From contig CAYXXN010000024.1 in assembly GCA_964469055.1 (NCBI GenBank), positions 1 through 22,547 on the forward strand: 22,547 nucleotides of DNA, given 5' to 3'. This DNA comes from CAYXXN01 sp964469055. Lineage in GTDB: Bacteria > Acidobacteriota > Thermoanaerobaculia > Multivoradales > JAHEKO01. This document shows, piece by piece, positions 21,492 through 22,547 of the stretch. The translations under genes were made by a program, and so were the position numbers. The stretch's first letter is position 1. Each line of letters starts with the position of its first letter. Under the pieces are notes generated by a model. The model saw only the letters and a list, made by a program, of their open reading frames with translations, searched no databases and was not told the DNA's origin.

Positions 21492-22547
21492 ATGAGAATC
21501 ACCAAGCTTTCAGTAGTCGTCGGGGCGCTGCTGATCGCGACGCTCGCCGCGGGTCCTGCTCTGGCTCAGAGCGGCGCCGGCGAGATCGAAGGCAGCATCG
21601 TCGACGCCGACGGCGCGGTCCTGCCCGGCGTCGCGGTCAACGCCACCAACGACGCGACCGGCATCGCGCGCTCGGCGACGACCGACGGTGACGGCATCTA
21701 CCAGATGTTCGCGGTGCCGATCGGCACCTACACCCTCATCTACACGCTGGAGGGCTTCGGCGAAGTCATCCTGCAGGGCGTGATCGTCAACGTGGCGCGC
21801 ACGACCAGCGTCGACGTCACCCTGGAGCTCGCTACGGTCCGGGAAACGATCACGGTCACCAGCGAGTCACCGCTGATCAACCAGTCGCCGGCTCTCGGCA
21901 CGGTGGTCTCGCAAAACGAGATCGACAACCTGCCCATGAACGGCCGACAGTTCGCCAACCTCGCCGTCCTGGCGCCGGGCACGACGCTCGGCTACAACAG
22001 CGACCCGACGAAACCCGGCCAGCTCGTCGTGCAGTTGAACGGCGGCAACGGCCGCAACGTCAACTACGTCATCGACGGCGGCGACAACACCGACGATACG
22101 ATCGGCGGCGCGCTCCAGAACTTCTCGATCGAGGGGGTGCAGGAGTTCAAGATCCAGACCCAGGAGTACAAGGCCGAGTACGGCCGGTCCACCGGGGGAG
22201 TGCTGACCGTCGTCGGAAAGAGCGGGACCAACGAGTTCCACGGCAGCGCCTTCGGGTTCTTCCGCGACGACAAGCTGAACTCGACCACCGAGTCGGAGAA
22301 GAACGCGGGCGGGACGAAGAACGCCTACTCCCGGAAGCAGTACGGCGGCTCGCTGGGCGGCCCCATCGTCAAGGACAAGGTCCACTTCTTCGGCACATAC
22401 GAGGGCACCAAGCGCGACAACAGCTTCACCGTCGACACCGGCGGCCTTTTCGCGTCCGAGGACGGCAAGGTGGTGCCGATCCCCTTCAAGGACGACCTCA
22501 TCGGCGGCAAGCTGACGGCGAACATCTCGGCCAAGCAGATGCTGCAG
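21492..22547 (+). CDS. TonB-dependent receptor with carboxypeptidase-regulatory N-terminal domain (Oar-like), 3'-truncated by the window edge
   Basis: 352 residues are visible and the frame is open to the end of the window, so the C-terminal barrel is missing. Residues 1-26 form a signal peptide with cleavage near ALA-Q. About 30-115 is a carboxypeptidase-regulatory-like Ig fold (GEIEGSIVDADGAVLPGVAV, DGDGIYQMFAVPIGTYTLIY). The plug domain follows (about 135-245), with ETITVTSESPLINQSPALGT, SQNEIDNLPMNGRQFANLA, VNYVIDGGDNTDD, VQEFKIQTQEYKAEYGRSTG and GGVLTVVGKSGTNEFHGSAF. The start of the barrel shows the SLGGPIVKDKVHFFGTYEG motif of the Oar family. Such receptors are abundant in Acidobacteriota and Myxococcota. 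The substrate cannot be told. A TonB-type partner lies in the same window at 6922-8961. Confidence 0.93.
   Translation, partial: MRITKLSVVVGALLIATLAAGPALAQSGAGEIEGSIVDADGAVLPGVAVNATNDATGIARSATTDGDGIYQMFAVPIGTYTLIYTLEGFGEVILQGVIVNVARTTSVDVTLELATVRETITVTSESPLINQSPALGTVVSQNEIDNLPMNGRQFANLAVLAPGTTLGYNSDPTKPGQLVVQLNGGNGRNVNYVIDGGDNTDDTIGGALQNFSIEGVQEFKIQTQEYKAEYGRSTGGVLTVVGKSGTNEFHGSAFGFFRDDKLNSTTESEKNAGGTKNAYSRKQYGGSLGGPIVKDKVHFFGTYEGTKRDNSFTVDTGGLFASEDGKVVPIPFKDDLIGGKLTANISAKQMLQ

Overview
The window is very GC-rich and densely coding, with about twenty genes on both strands, short spacers and several 4-nt start/stop overlaps. Gram-negative envelope genes (an LptD-like LPS assembly protein, TonB-type proteins, GDP-sugar enzymes) occur beside an Oar-like receptor with a carboxypeptidase-regulatory N-terminal domain, a sulfatase-fold/TPR lipoprotein and a kinase-like domain fused to TonB. 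This mix suggests Acidobacteriota, perhaps a Thermoanaerobaculia-like lineage. The taxonomy is inferred from gene content and base composition only. I saw no tRNA, rRNA, IS element, phage gene or CRISPR array.

Layout. 1-1214 (+): the 3' end of an ECF sigma factor gene, a tiny anti-sigma-like ORF without the zinc motif, and an exported thioredoxin-fold protein without cysteines. 1324-3656 (+): M23 peptidase and a GHMP sugar kinase, 2 bp apart. 3836-4864 (+): a secreted PEGA-domain protein. 4889-6210 (-): Ogt/MGMT DNA repair methyltransferase and a DUF3891 protein. 6285-6911 (+): a CsgG-like periplasmic protein, convergent with 6922-8961 (-), a pseudokinase/transmembrane/coiled-coil/TonB fusion. 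9053-10497 (-): MltG and RuvX, overlapping by 4 nt. 10589-16714 (+): thiolase, LptD, GDP-mannose 4,6-dehydratase, a GDP-4-keto-6-deoxymannose reductase-like enzyme and a DUF92 membrane protein, tightly packed. 16737-17098 (+): two small coupled ORFs, the second a two-helix membrane protein. 17239-19238 (-): tryptophan 2,3-dioxygenase and kynureninase, overlapping by 4 nt. 19245-21368 (+): a sulfatase-fold/TPR lipoprotein divergent from the dioxygenase with only 6 bp between start codons. 21492 to the window end (+): N-terminal part of a TonB-dependent receptor.

Themes. Most of the window serves the cell envelope: peptidoglycan cleavage (M23, MltG), LPS export (LptD), deoxyhexose supply (probably GDP-D-rhamnose), and TonB energy transduction and uptake. 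A second theme is proteins that keep a fold but lose its usual catalytic residues: a pseudokinase, a thioredoxin fold with no CxxC, an anti-sigma-like ORF with no zinc ligands, and a sulfatase fold with Thr at the formylglycine position. The most interesting objects are the pseudokinase-TonB fusion, the degenerate sigma/anti-sigma/thioredoxin cluster, and the dioxygenase/sulfatase divergent start region, where a -10-like element overlaps the neighbour's start codon and predicts a leaderless dioxygenase mRNA. No complete new system is proven by the sequence alone.
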